From: Wenzhouxiangella sp. 15190
Lineage (GTDB): Bacteria > Pseudomonadota > Gammaproteobacteria > Xanthomonadales > Wenzhouxiangellaceae
DNA: 64,000 nucleotides
Assembly: GCF_003417465.1 (NCBI RefSeq)
Contig: NZ_QVMV01000007.1
Location: 124,001-188,000, forward strand
Direction of reading: 5' to 3'
Position numbers and translations under genes: made by a program. The notes beneath the pieces are model-generated. The model was not told the origin of the DNA, did no database searches, and worked only from the letters and a program-made list of their open reading frames with translations. This document shows, in pieces, positions 24,811-33,266 of this stretch. Within the stretch, counting starts at the first letter, position 1. Each line of letters starts with the position of its first letter.

Positions 24811-25425
24811 TCAGCCGTCGGCCTCGTCGCCCCAGACTTCCTCGAGCCGCTCGTCGCGCCCGCAGCGCCAGCGATAGTACTTGTAGCGGACGGCGTTTTC
24901 CCGGTAGTAGTTCTGGTGGTAGTCCTCGGCCGGGTAGAAGGCCTCGAACGGTTCGATGGTGACCTCGATGGGCCGGTCGAACCGCGCCTGCTGAGTTTCG
25001 AGACTCTGCCGCGCAAGCCGCTCCTGGCGCTCGTCGTGCACGAAGATGGCCGGGCGATAGCTCTCGCCACGGTCGCAGAACTGGCCGCCGCCGTCGAAGG
25101 GATCGACGTTGGGCCAGTAGATGTCCAGCAGCTGTTGGTAATCGACCTGCTTCGGGTCGTAGATCACCTGGACGACCTCCAGATGCCCGGTGCCGCCCTG
25201 TACGACCTGCTGGTAGCTGGGGTCGGCGACGTGTCCGCCGCTAAACCCCGAGATCGTCTCGACGACGCCGTCGACCTGGTCGTAAGGCGGTTCCATGCAC
25301 CAGAAACAACCGCCGGCGAAGGTGGCATGCTCGAGCTCGTCGTCTTGCTGAGTGAAGGCCGAGCCGGCGTAAAGCGCTCCAGCGATGATGATCGCGGTCA
25401 GGGCGGGGAAGCGGGCGAGGTTCAT
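24811..25425 (-). CDS. msrA: Peptide methionine sulfoxide reductase A, exported
   Basis: 204 residues. N-terminal signal peptide (LTAIIIAGALYAGSAF), then the MsrA catalytic motif GGCFWCMEPPYDQ with nucleophile Cys in GCFW, followed by GYSGG-like ISGFSGGHV, and a later Cys (RWRCGRDE) that may serve as a resolving Cys. It repairs Met-S-sulfoxide in proteins, here probably in the periplasm. Its start overlaps the end of msrB by four bases (ATGA), so the two reductases are translated together, covering both sulfoxide epimers. Confidence 0.93.
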   Translation of the reverse strand: MNLARFPALTAIIIAGALYAGSAFTQQDDELEHATFAGGCFWCMEPPYDQVDGVVETISGFSGGHVADPSYQQVVQGGTGHLEVVQVIYDPKQVDYQQLLDIYWPNVDPFDGGGQFCDRGESYRPAIFVHDERQERLARQSLETQQARFDRPIEVTIEPFEAFYPAEDYHQNYYRENAVRYKYYRWRCGRDERLEEVWGDEADG

Positions 25426-25979
25426 GATCTCCTCAGGTCCGGAAGATCTTCACCTTCCGGCACGAATTCCAGCGCCGCGCCGTTGTTGCACCAGCGCTGT
25501 CCGGTCGGCTCGGGGCCGTCGTCGAAGACATGGCCCTGGTGGCCGCCGCAGCGGGCGCAGTGGTACTCGGTGCGCGGCCAGATCAGCCGGAAGTCCTTCC
25601 TGGTATCGATATGGTCGGGGTGGATCGGCTGGTAGAAACTGGGCCAGCCGGTGCCGGACTCGTACTTGTGCTCGCTGGAGAACAGCGGCAGGAAACAGCC
25701 GGCGCAAATGTAGGTGCCGGCGCGTTTCTCTTCGTTGAGCGGGCTGCTCCCGGCGCGTTCGGTGCTTTCGCGGCGCAAAACGCGGTACTCATCGTTGTCG
25801 AGAATCTCGCGCCAGCGCGCGTCACCCAAATCGAGCGGTTCGAACGACATTGGCATCGAAGTCATGGTCTCTCCTGCGAAACTGCGAGTGGGCAGGCCGC
25901 CCAGCCAGAACAGCGGCAGCGAACCGGCCGCCAAACCCAGCAGGCGCCTGCGCGAACGATTGCGGATCCGAGACTTCAT
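25422..25979 (-). CDS. msrB: Peptide methionine sulfoxide reductase B with Tat-type signal
   Basis: 185 residues. The N-terminus NRSRRRLLGLAAGSLPLFWL carries a twin-arginine motif and hydrophobic core, predicting Tat export of the folded, zinc-bound enzyme. The zinc Cys pairs are CAGC and CARCGGHQGH. The nucleophile Cys is in RWCNNGAALEF, a variant of the common RYC.N. pattern. SGTGWPSFY is the substrate-binding signature. It reduces Met-R-sulfoxide. It is upstream of and overlapping msrA. Confidence 0.93.
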   Translation of the reverse strand: MKSRIRNRSRRRLLGLAAGSLPLFWLGGLPTRSFAGETMTSMPMSFEPLDLGDARWREILDNDEYRVLRRESTERAGSSPLNEEKRAGTYICAGCFLPLFSSEHKYESGTGWPSFYQPIHPDHIDTRKDFRLIWPRTEYHCARCGGHQGHVFDDGPEPTGQRWCNNGAALEFVPEGEDLPDLRRS

Positions 25980-26021
25980 ATCCGCATTGGATCAGATCCG
26001 GCGTCAGTAGTTCGTCAAGGC

Positions 26022-27911
26022 TCAGACTTCGATCTCGGCCAGGTTGCCCTTTTCCTCCAGCCAGGCACGGCGGTCTGACGCGCGCTTCTTGCCCAGCAGC
26101 ATGTCCATCAGCGCGTCGGTTACGGCCGGGTCGTCGACGGTCAATTGCAGGAGGCGGCGGGTGTCGGGATCGATGGTGGTTTCGCGCAGCTGCAGGGGGC
26201 TCATCTCGCCCAGGCCCTTGAAGCGGGTTTCGGTGACCTTGCCCTTGAGCTTTTCGGCCTCGATCAGGGCGAAGATGCCCTGGCGTTCTTCGTGGTCGAG
26301 CGCGTAGTGGGTCTGCTTGCCGACGTCGATGCGAAACAGCGGCGGCATGGCCACGAACACGCGACCTGCGTCGACCAGCGGGCGGAAGTGCTTGAGGAAC
26401 AGGGCCGAAAGCAGGGTGGCGATATGCAGGCCGTCCGAGTCGGCGTCGGCCAGGATAATGACCTTGCCGTAACGGAGCTTGCTCAGGTCGTCTGAGCTGG
26501 GATCGACGCCGATCGCAATCGCCAGGTCATGGACTTCCTGCGACTGCAGCACCTGGGCCGGGTCGGTCTCCCAGGTGTTGAGGATCTTGCCCCGGAGCGG
26601 CATGATCGCCTGGTACTCTCGGTTGCGTGCCTGCTTGGCGCTGCCGCCGGCCGAGTCGCCCTCGACGAGAAACAGTTCGGTTTCTTCCAGGTCGGTGGAA
26701 GCACAGTCGGCCAGTTTGCCGGGCAGGGCGGGCCCCTGGGTCACCTTGCGCCGCGCGACCTTCTTGCGCGCTTTCTGGCGTTTGAGGGCGTTGTCGATGG
26801 CCAGCTTGGCGATCGCCTCGCCGTCGGTCACGTGCTTGTTCAGCCACAGCGCGAAAGCGTCCTTGACCACGCCGGAGACGAAGCTGGCGGCCGAACGCGA
26901 ACTCAGCCGCTCCTTGGTCTGGCCGGAGAACTGCGGGTCGTCGAGCTTGATCGACAGCAGGAAGTTCAGCCGTTCCCAGATATCCTCGGGCGCAAGCTTG
27001 ACGCCGCGCGGCATTAGACTGCGGATCTCGCAGAACTCGCGCAGTGCCTCGATCAACCCCGTGCGCAGGCCGTTGGTATGCGTGCCGCCGGCGGGCGTGG
27101 GAATCAGGTTGACGTAGGACTCCTGGGTCAGCTCGCCCTCGGGCACCCAGGTCAGCGCCCACTCGGCTTCCTGGTCGGCACCGGAGAACTCGCCCGTGAA
27201 GGGCTTTTCGGGCACGCACTCGAGGCCCTCGAGGCTTTCGGTCAGGTAGTCGGTCAGGCCGTCTTCGAACTGCCAGGTCTCGGTTTCATCATTGGCACGG
27301 TCGTCGAGCCGGACTTCCAGCCCGGGGCAGAGAATGGCCTTGGCCTTGAGCAGGTGCTTGAGCCGCGGGCGCGAGATGTTGGGCGAGTCGAAGTATTGCG
27401 GGTCGGGCCAGAAATGAACTTTCGTGCCGGTGTTGCGCTTCCCGACCGAATTGATCACGGTCAGCGGCGTTTCGGTTTCGCCGCCTGCAAAGACGATCTC
27501 GTGTTCCTCGCCATTGCGCTTGATGCGGCAGACCAGCTTCTTCGACAGGGCGTTGACCACCGATACGCCCACGCCGTGCAGGCCGCCGGAGAATTTGTAG
27601 TTCTTGCCCGAGAACTTGCCGCCGGCGTGCAGGCGGCTGAGGATCAGTTCCACGCCCGGCAGCTTGTGCTCCGGGTGTGGGTCGACCGGCATGCCGCGGC
27701 CATCGTCGGTGACCTCGACCGAGCCGTCCTCGTGGAGAACGACCTCGATGAGCTTCGCGTAGCCGGCCAGGGCCTCGTCGACGGCGTTGTCGACCACCTC
27801 GGCGACCAGGTGGTTGGGCCGGGTGGTGTCGGTGTACATGCCGGGCCGGCGCCGGACCGGCTCCAGGCCCTGGAGGACTTCGATATCGGACGCCTGGTAG
27901 GCGTTGCTCAT
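26022..27911 (-). CDS. parE: DNA topoisomerase IV subunit B
   Basis: 629 residues, the usual ParE length. GHKL ATPase motifs are EVVDNAVDEAL, DDGRGMPV and GGLHGVGVSVVNALS. The transducer domain follows, then the TOPRIM domain with EGDSAGGSAKQARNREYQAI and DADSDGLHI. The C-terminus has the conserved RFKGLGEM. With ParC (not in the window) it decatenates replicated chromosomes. ParE rather than GyrB is indicated by the length and the absence of the GyrB insertion. Confidence 0.95.
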   Translation of the reverse strand: MSNAYQASDIEVLQGLEPVRRRPGMYTDTTRPNHLVAEVVDNAVDEALAGYAKLIEVVLHEDGSVEVTDDGRGMPVDPHPEHKLPGVELILSRLHAGGKFSGKNYKFSGGLHGVGVSVVNALSKKLVCRIKRNGEEHEIVFAGGETETPLTVINSVGKRNTGTKVHFWPDPQYFDSPNISRPRLKHLLKAKAILCPGLEVRLDDRANDETETWQFEDGLTDYLTESLEGLECVPEKPFTGEFSGADQEAEWALTWVPEGELTQESYVNLIPTPAGGTHTNGLRTGLIEALREFCEIRSLMPRGVKLAPEDIWERLNFLLSIKLDDPQFSGQTKERLSSRSAASFVSGVVKDAFALWLNKHVTDGEAIAKLAIDNALKRQKARKKVARRKVTQGPALPGKLADCASTDLEETELFLVEGDSAGGSAKQARNREYQAIMPLRGKILNTWETDPAQVLQSQEVHDLAIAIGVDPSSDDLSKLRYGKVIILADADSDGLHIATLLSALFLKHFRPLVDAGRVFVAMPPLFRIDVGKQTHYALDHEERQGIFALIEAEKLKGKVTETRFKGLGEMSPLQLRETTIDPDTRRLLQLTVDDPAVTDALMDMLLGKKRASDRRAWLEEKGNLAEIEV

Positions 27912-28062
27912 GGACGGTGCTTCCTCGTGAAAATCACTGGCGCACCATTATGGCGCAATCGTTTGGATTCGGTCGGAGTAATCCTGGAAGCTTCGTTGCA
28001 TCTTCATTGAATACAATTTCCGCATGTCCAATATGGCATTCAATCCAGTACCGGCCAGTCAG

Positions 28063-28923
28063 ATGAAGATCATCCTCAGCCGCAAGGGTTTTGATTCGAC
28101 GGCCGGCGGCGTGCCCAGCCCGATCCTGCCGGACGGGCGCATCGTATCGCTGCCGATTCCCGATCCGCTTTCGCCGGTGCGCTATGGCGAGATCGGTGGC
28201 GAGGAGCGGGATATCGGCACGCTCGTCTCGAATCTGACCGGTGGACGTATCCGGCGCAATTCGCGTGGTCATCTCGATCCCGATCTGATTGCAGCCGACC
28301 GCCCGAGGCCGCCGGCCTGGCAGCCGATATTCGGCCAGGAGGGCGCGGCCCAGGGGCATTTGCGCAACCGGGGCGTGGGGCCGGGTGACGTGTTCGTGTT
28401 CTTCGGGCTGTTTCAGCAGACCCGCTGGCACCGCGGCCGGCTGGTGTTCGACTCTCGGGCGCCGCGCCAGCATCTGATCTGGGGATGGATGCAGGTCGAC
28501 CGGGTGGTGCCGGTGGCTGATTGCCCGGATGACATTCGAGGCTGGGCCGCGGATCATCCGCACTTGCACCATGACGGTAACCGCAACAACGTGCTCTACC
28601 TGGCGCGCGATCGACTGACCGGGTTTGGGACAAAGGCACCGTTGCCGGGCAGCGGCGTCTTCAGTCGCTATCGTCGCGCATTAAGGCTCACGCGCCGAGG
28701 CTCTCCGCGGCCAACGCTGTGGCGCGTTCCCACCTGGCTGCACCCGGGGCCCGGCCGCGCCGCGCTGAGCTACCACGAGCATCCCGGCCGTTGGCAGACC
28801 CACCAAGGCATAACACAGCTACAGTCCGCCTTTCGGGGCCAGGAGTTCGTCTTGTCGACGCGGGACTACCCGGCGTCCGTGGCCTGGCTGGGCGGCCTCA
28901 TACGTCGTCAGGTGCACGCATAG
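28063..28923 (+). CDS. Nmad3-like protein (nucleotide modification associated domain 3)
   Basis: 286 residues from the ATG at 28063 (MKIILSRKGFDSTAGG); in-frame ATGs at 28024 and 28033 would add 10-13 residues. The N-terminus MKIILSRKGFDS followed by GGVPSPILPDGR, and GDVFVFFGLFQQTR further on, match my memory of the Nmad3 family. That family was proposed from comparative genomics to accompany DNA base-modification enzymes. WHPHLHHDGN and NVLYLA are possible functional residues. No modification enzyme or restriction gene lies nearby; the neighbours are parE (divergent) and nhaC (convergent). TACAAT at 28012 could be its -10 box. Family call moderately sure; function unknown. Confidence 0.65.
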   Translation: MKIILSRKGFDSTAGGVPSPILPDGRIVSLPIPDPLSPVRYGEIGGEERDIGTLVSNLTGGRIRRNSRGHLDPDLIAADRPRPPAWQPIFGQEGAAQGHLRNRGVGPGDVFVFFGLFQQTRWHRGRLVFDSRAPRQHLIWGWMQVDRVVPVADCPDDIRGWAADHPHLHHDGNRNNVLYLARDRLTGFGTKAPLPGSGVFSRYRRALRLTRRGSPRPTLWRVPTWLHPGPGRAALSYHEHPGRWQTHQGITQLQSAFRGQEFVLSTRDYPASVAWLGGLIRRQVHA

Positions 28924-28939
28924 TCGTTTCAGCTGCGCC

Positions 28940-29179
28940 TCAATCGATGATCTGCGCCTGCCCTCGATGGCTTTGTGCATCGAACGATTGCACCTTGAGC
29001 ATCACGAGCTTGTCGAGCTGCTCCGGTTTGGCGCCACTGACTTCCAGGACGGAGTCGCCGATGCGCGCCTCGGCCCGGCCGGTGTCGGCGTCGAGGGTGG
29101 TCAGGTAGGCGTTGATTTCCTCGCCCGCCTCGAAGGTCGGGTGGTTGCTGCGGAATCTCCAGGTCTTGAACAGGCTCAT
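28940..29179 (-). CDS. Small conserved-looking protein coupled to the NhaC antiporter, possible TRAM/OB-like barrel
   Basis: 79 residues, MSLFKTWRFRSNHPTFEAGE to SHRGQAQIID. The pattern of short beta strands separated by Gly/Asp turns (EINAYLTTL, GRAEARIGDSVLEV, KLVMLKVQSFD, RGQAQII) resembles a small beta-barrel such as TRAM. No signal peptide or membrane span is visible. Its ATG overlaps the nhaC stop by four bases (ATGA), a strong sign of coupled translation and a shared role, perhaps regulating or binding the antiporter. The function is not known. Confidence 0.6.
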   Translation of the reverse strand: MSLFKTWRFRSNHPTFEAGEEINAYLTTLDADTGRAEARIGDSVLEVSGAKPEQLDKLVMLKVQSFDAQSHRGQAQIID

Positions 29180-30705
29180 ATCGTGTTCGCTCCCTTGCTG
29201 AGGCGGTCGGAGGTGTATTCACGGCCGAAACCGGTGATGGCGGCGAACAGGAAGATGAACACCAGCAGCCAGCCATGGAACACCCACGGCCATGCGGCCA
29301 CGGGGCTGACGACCATTTCCTGCGTGAACCACGGGTAGACGTCGACCAGCTCGTTCATCTGGGTGAAGGCGACGAGGACACCACCCGACCACGGGAAGAT
29401 GTAGCCCAGGGCCGAGGTGTTGGCGTCGAGGATATTGGCGCGCCGGTAGCCGTTGATATTGAACTTCTTGCCGATCTTGGCGATGTAGGGCGCGATCGCG
29501 ATCTCGGCCGCGGTGTTGATGGTCACGGCGGCGTTGATGCCGGCGGTGACGGTGACCATGGTGAGCTCGGCCGAGCGCACGGTTTTGGCCACCGAGCGCA
29601 GCAGCCAGTCCTGCATGGCCTGGAAGCCGCCGCCGCGAATCATGATCTGTGCCCCGGCGATCACCAGCAGGATCAGCACGCTCAATGTCACGAAACCGAA
29701 GGCGCCGTCGTAGATGCTGCCGCCCACGCTGGCCGACTCGGCCGTGGCGATCAGCGGCCAGCCGGAGAACGTCTCGGCCGCCCAGCTGCCTTCGGGTACG
29801 TTGAATACCAGCATGTCGCTGCCCGGCGCCAGGCCGAAGACCACGTTGAGCACGACCGCCACGATCAGGCCCCAGGAAATGGCCTCGATGATGTGGCGCC
29901 CGGCGATGGCGGTGAAGATCACCGTGCCCATCGATAGCAGGTGGAGCAGGCCGACGGGATTGCTGGTTTCGGCGAACAGCGCGCGCGCACTGGCGTCGAT
30001 ATTGCTTGCGGGCGTCATGCCGGCGGCCACGATGTAGGCGATCAGGGCAAGAATTGCCGCGGTAATGGCGTACTTGAAACGGCTGGCGACCACGCCGCCG
30101 ACGTCCGAATCCTGGGTGACGGCGCTGACGATGGTGGTGTCGGAAACCGGCGCCAGGTTATCGCCGAAGACCGCCCCCGAAAGGATGGCGCCGAGCATCA
30201 ACACCGGATCCGCTCCCAGTGCGACGCCGGCCGGGAAGAACAGGGCCACGAATGCGATGACGGTGCCGTAGCCGGTGCCGATGCCGGTGGCCAGCAGGCC
30301 GGCCAGGATGAAGGTGATGGCCGGAAACAGCGTCGGTCCGACGCCGGTCACCTGGGCGAGCCAGCCCAGTCCGTCGACGAAGCCGCCGACCTGTAGCGTG
30401 GCCGAAAACATGCCGGCCCACAGCCAGGCCACGATGGCGGTGACCGCGACCGGTTGTGCCATGCCTTCGAAAATGGCGTCGGCGTAGGTTTTCCACGGCC
30501 CCTTGACGAACAGCATGCCGATGATCAGGCCGATCAGCATGCCGGCGATCAGTCCGGCGGTGTCGCCGATGGCGAGAACGCCCGACTGGAAAATGGCCCA
30601 GGCAATGAAGAAGACGATGGGCAGGGCGCTCAGCGCCTTGCCGCCGCGGAATTCAATGGTGGTTGAAGTCGCCGACATCTGGCCGGCTGATTCAGGCTGG
30701 TTCAT
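29176..30705 (-). CDS. Na+/H+ antiporter, NhaC family
   Basis: 509 residues with 11-12 hydrophobic segments starting at about residue 26 (LSALPIVFFIAWAIF). Family signatures include GTGYGTVIAFVALF, AILSGAVFGDNLAPVSDTT (conserved polar residues in the transport path) and INTAAEIAIAPYIAKIGKKF. The protein exchanges Na+ for H+ across the inner membrane, controlling cytoplasmic pH and sodium. It is followed by a small overlapping gene. Together with the pyrophosphatase at 52.4 kb it points to life in salt. Confidence 0.9.
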   Translation of the reverse strand: MNQPESAGQMSATSTTIEFRGGKALSALPIVFFIAWAIFQSGVLAIGDTAGLIAGMLIGLIIGMLFVKGPWKTYADAIFEGMAQPVAVTAIVAWLWAGMFSATLQVGGFVDGLGWLAQVTGVGPTLFPAITFILAGLLATGIGTGYGTVIAFVALFFPAGVALGADPVLMLGAILSGAVFGDNLAPVSDTTIVSAVTQDSDVGGVVASRFKYAITAAILALIAYIVAAGMTPASNIDASARALFAETSNPVGLLHLLSMGTVIFTAIAGRHIIEAISWGLIVAVVLNVVFGLAPGSDMLVFNVPEGSWAAETFSGWPLIATAESASVGGSIYDGAFGFVTLSVLILLVIAGAQIMIRGGGFQAMQDWLLRSVAKTVRSAELTMVTVTAGINAAVTINTAAEIAIAPYIAKIGKKFNINGYRRANILDANTSALGYIFPWSGGVLVAFTQMNELVDVYPWFTQEMVVSPVAAWPWVFHGWLLVFIFLFAAITGFGREYTSDRLSKGANTI

Positions 30706-30961
30706 GAAGCGCTCCCTCTTGGCTGCTTCTTGACGACAGATTGGAAACGGAATCTACCCGTGGAGAATAGCCTTGATCGAAGGCGCGGTTCAAGGGCACA
30801 AGCGGGACGAGCGCTAAACTGGCTGCCAATTCCAGTTCTTGATTGCAGAACAGAACACCGCACAAGCACAACGATTTTCGATGCATGACTATTGGGGCAT
30901 TGATGCGGGAATTGCTGACCTCTAGCCTCGTACATGCGCTTCAATCGGAACTTTCAGGGAA

Positions 30962-31975
30962 ATGAAAAAAATCATCAATTTCTTGCTACTTCCCATTTTG
31001 CTTTGTGGCGGCCAGGCGCTTGCTTTGCCGACGCCGGCTGCAGACCACCACATGCACATACACAGCGCTGACGGCGGCAGAGTTTTACAGCAGGCTCGCG
31101 AAGTGGCTGGTAAACCGTCCGATGAAGCCAGCCCGGTAACGGCCGATCAAGTCGTCGAATCAATGGACCGTGCTGGGCTGGAGCAGGCGACCATCCTGTC
31201 CAATGCCTACATGTTCGGCATGCCGGAGCTGGATTTAGATGACGAGTACGGTCGGGTCCGGGCGGAAAACGATTACGTGGCGAGCCAGGTGGCCCGCTAT
31301 CCCGAACGGCTTGCCGGGTTTTACAGCGTCAACCCACTCGCGGAATATGCGCTCGACGAGATCTCGCGATGTGCCGAGAGTGAGCACCTCACCGGTTTGA
31401 AACTGCACTTGGCCAACTCTGACGTGGACCTCCGCAATCCGGAGCATGTCGTGCAGCTCGGGCGAGTTTTTGCCAGGGCCAACGATTTGGGCCAGCCGAT
31501 TATTATCCATCTGCGTACCCGGAATGGTGCGTATGGCGCGCACGATGCCCGCATCTTCATTGAGCAGGTCCTTGCACGCGCACCGGATGTCGTGATCCAG
31601 GTAGCCCATTTGGCCGGCTGGAGTGGTATGGATGAAGCTACCCTAGAGGTGGTCGACACCTTTGCGGCGGCGATGGAGCAGGACGATGATGGTTCGTTTG
31701 ACGGTCTGCTTTTCGATATGTCCGAGACCGTCATCCCTGAGTCGCGCGCCAATGGCAAGGATGAATATCTCGAACAGGTTCGCAAGATCAATCGGCGCTC
31801 CGCCCGGGCAATCAAGCGGTTGGGTGTAGACCGCGTGGTTTTCGGCAGCGACTGGGTGTCGCCGGGCAAGTTGAAGCCGAGGGCCAGCACCTTGGCCAGG
31901 AATCTTCCTCTGCCGGCGGAGATGGTCGCTGAAGTGGCAGCCAATCGCGCCCCCTATCTGGGGAATCCGCAATGA
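30962..31975 (+). CDS. Exported amidohydrolase-family metal-dependent hydrolase
   Basis: 337 residues. Signal peptide (INFLLLPILLCGGQALA). The mature part begins with the metal-binding DHHMHIH, followed by GLKLHLANS, IIIHLRT, QVAHLAGW and the Asp in FGSDWVSPG, the ligand set of the amidohydrolase-2 (PF04909-like) TIM barrel. These enzymes hydrolyse or decarboxylate small molecules; the substrate is not apparent. Periplasmic location is unusual for the family. The DUF5694 gene follows 147 bases later and also encodes an exported protein. Confidence 0.82.
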   Translation: MKKIINFLLLPILLCGGQALALPTPAADHHMHIHSADGGRVLQQAREVAGKPSDEASPVTADQVVESMDRAGLEQATILSNAYMFGMPELDLDDEYGRVRAENDYVASQVARYPERLAGFYSVNPLAEYALDEISRCAESEHLTGLKLHLANSDVDLRNPEHVVQLGRVFARANDLGQPIIIHLRTRNGAYGAHDARIFIEQVLARAPDVVIQVAHLAGWSGMDEATLEVVDTFAAAMEQDDDGSFDGLLFDMSETVIPESRANGKDEYLEQVRKINRRSARAIKRLGVDRVVFGSDWVSPGKLKPRASTLARNLPLPAEMVAEVAANRAPYLGNPQ

Positions 31976-32122
31976 TCTTGACTCGGGCACTGGCTGCCGG
32001 AATTGGCATAGCGGTACGCCCGGACCGGCGTGCCTGGCCCGAGAAGCAAGATGAAGCGCGCAAGCTGGACCAGGCAAGGTTGCCCATGAGATGGGCACAA
32101 CTCGAATTTTTGGAGGTTATAC

Positions 32123-32962
32123 ATGCAACTCATTCGAAAATCATGGATGCCCGTGCTGGGGGGACTTCTCTTGGCCGTGGCTGCTTCGGCGCTTGCCCGC
32201 GATGTGCAAATCATGGTTCTGGGTACTTACCACCTCGCCAATCCCGGGCTGGACCTGCACAACGTTGAAGTCGACGACGTCACTTCCGAGTCGCGGCAGC
32301 GCCAGCTCGAGGATATCGCGACGATGCTCGCCGCCTTCGGCCCCGACCGGGTCGCCGTCGAGGCTGTGTCCCAACGCGAGGATCTTTCGCTTGCGGCGTA
32401 TTCGGAATTCGAGCCGGAAGTACTCGAGGAGACTCGCAACGAGCGCGTGCAGATCGGCTTTCGCCTGGCGCACAGGCTGGATCATGAGCACGTCTACGGG
32501 ATCGACGAGAAGGACGAGGAGAAGGATTACTATCCCTTCGACCAGGTCGCCGAGTTCGCCGAGGCAAACGACCAGATGGCCGCCATCGAGGCGATGAACC
32601 GCATGGGGTCGTCCTATGTGCAGACCGTCGGTCGGCTGCATGCCGAAGGACATATCGGCAACGCCCTGCACTGGATCAACCAGCCCGCGATGATCGAGCA
32701 GATGCAGGGTATCGGCTACTACGGCATGCTCGACGTCGGCGATGCGGACCGCCAGCCCGGGGCCCTGCTCAATGCCCGCTACTACGAACGCAATGCCCGC
32801 ATTTTTGCCAAGCTTATGACGGTGGTGGAGCCGGGTGAGCGCGTGTTGGTCGTCTACGGTTCGGGTCACAGCTACTGGCTGCGGCATTTCGTGACCGCAA
32901 CCCCGGGCTTCGAGCTGGTCGAGCCGAACGATTACCTGTCGGCGCTGGTCGGACACTATTAA
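32123..32962 (+). CDS. Exported DUF5694-like protein (TraB/ChaN-type fold likely)
   Basis: 279 residues from ATG 32123, preceded by a strong GGAGG site. Signal peptide MQLIRKSWMPVLGGLLLAVA with cleavage after ASALA. The core begins QIMVLGTYHLANPGLD, has RVAVEA, and ends with VLVVYGSGHSYWLRHF, the Gly-His pairs shared with TraB/ChaN-like putative metal hydrolases. Its stop codon TAA lies inside the terminal repeat of the MITE-like element. Joining the element's flanks would restore CAC-TAA, so the last residue (Tyr) comes from the insertion. Confidence 0.78.
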   Translation: MQLIRKSWMPVLGGLLLAVAASALARDVQIMVLGTYHLANPGLDLHNVEVDDVTSESRQRQLEDIATMLAAFGPDRVAVEAVSQREDLSLAAYSEFEPEVLEETRNERVQIGFRLAHRLDHEHVYGIDEKDEEKDYYPFDQVAEFAEANDQMAAIEAMNRMGSSYVQTVGRLHAEGHIGNALHWINQPAMIEQMQGIGYYGMLDVGDADRQPGALLNARYYERNARIFAKLMTVVEPGERVLVVYGSGHSYWLRHFVTATPGFELVEPNDYLSALVGHY

Positions 32963-33238
32963 CCCGGCGGCAATGTAGATTACATTCAGCCGCGCTGTGC
33001 CTTTCGACAGCAAGGCAGCGAAACGCCGCTGTAGCACTCCTACAGCAAGTTTCGCTAACGCCGTCTGTCGGGAGGCACAGCGCGGCCTGTCATGCAACAT
33101 CAATAAGTTAGGGGCTTCAATAATGGCCCGACTCGGCGTTGTCGCTCTTGCCAAGGAAATCACCCTTCCCGGCGAGCGACGCCTTGATTCGAGCCATTCT
33201 TGAAGCCCTGAATGCAATCTATATTGCCGCCGGGTTAA
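32959..33238. mobile_element. 280-bp MITE-like element with 31-bp terminal inverted repeats and TA flanks
   Basis: Terminal arms 32959-32989 and 33208-33238 begin and end with TTAACCCGGCGGCAAT / ATTGCCGCCGGGTTAA and pair with two mismatches over 31 bases. TA occurs immediately outside both ends (32957-32958 and 33239-33240), as expected for a target duplication of IS630/Tc1-type transposition. Inside are two further arms: 32989-33001 with 33074-33086 (13 bp, perfect, enclosing nested stems GCGAAAC/GTTTCGC and GCTGTAG/CTACAGC), and about 33110-33128 with 33190-33207. The three stems meet as a three-way junction. No transposase is encoded. It accounts for the gap between the DUF5694 gene and the SDR gene. 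Confidence 0.75.
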
Positions 33239-33266
33239 TAAAGGCGGCTTGAACCTGGAGAATCGC

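Noticed and set aside
30706-30961. Intergenic region between nhaC and the amidohydrolase checked for repeats or RNAs
   Set aside because: No strong palindrome, promoter pair or frame was found. It is probably just the divergent promoter region.
31976-32122. Possible small RNA or terminator between the amidohydrolase and DUF5694 genes
   Set aside because: A short GC-rich stem (GGTACGCC/GGCGTGCC) exists but there is no T-run or further structure. Only the ribosome site before 32123 is convincing.
32959-33238. Element considered as an integron attC site
   Set aside because: No integrase gene, no R/L box core sites and no cassette array. TA flanks fit transposition better.
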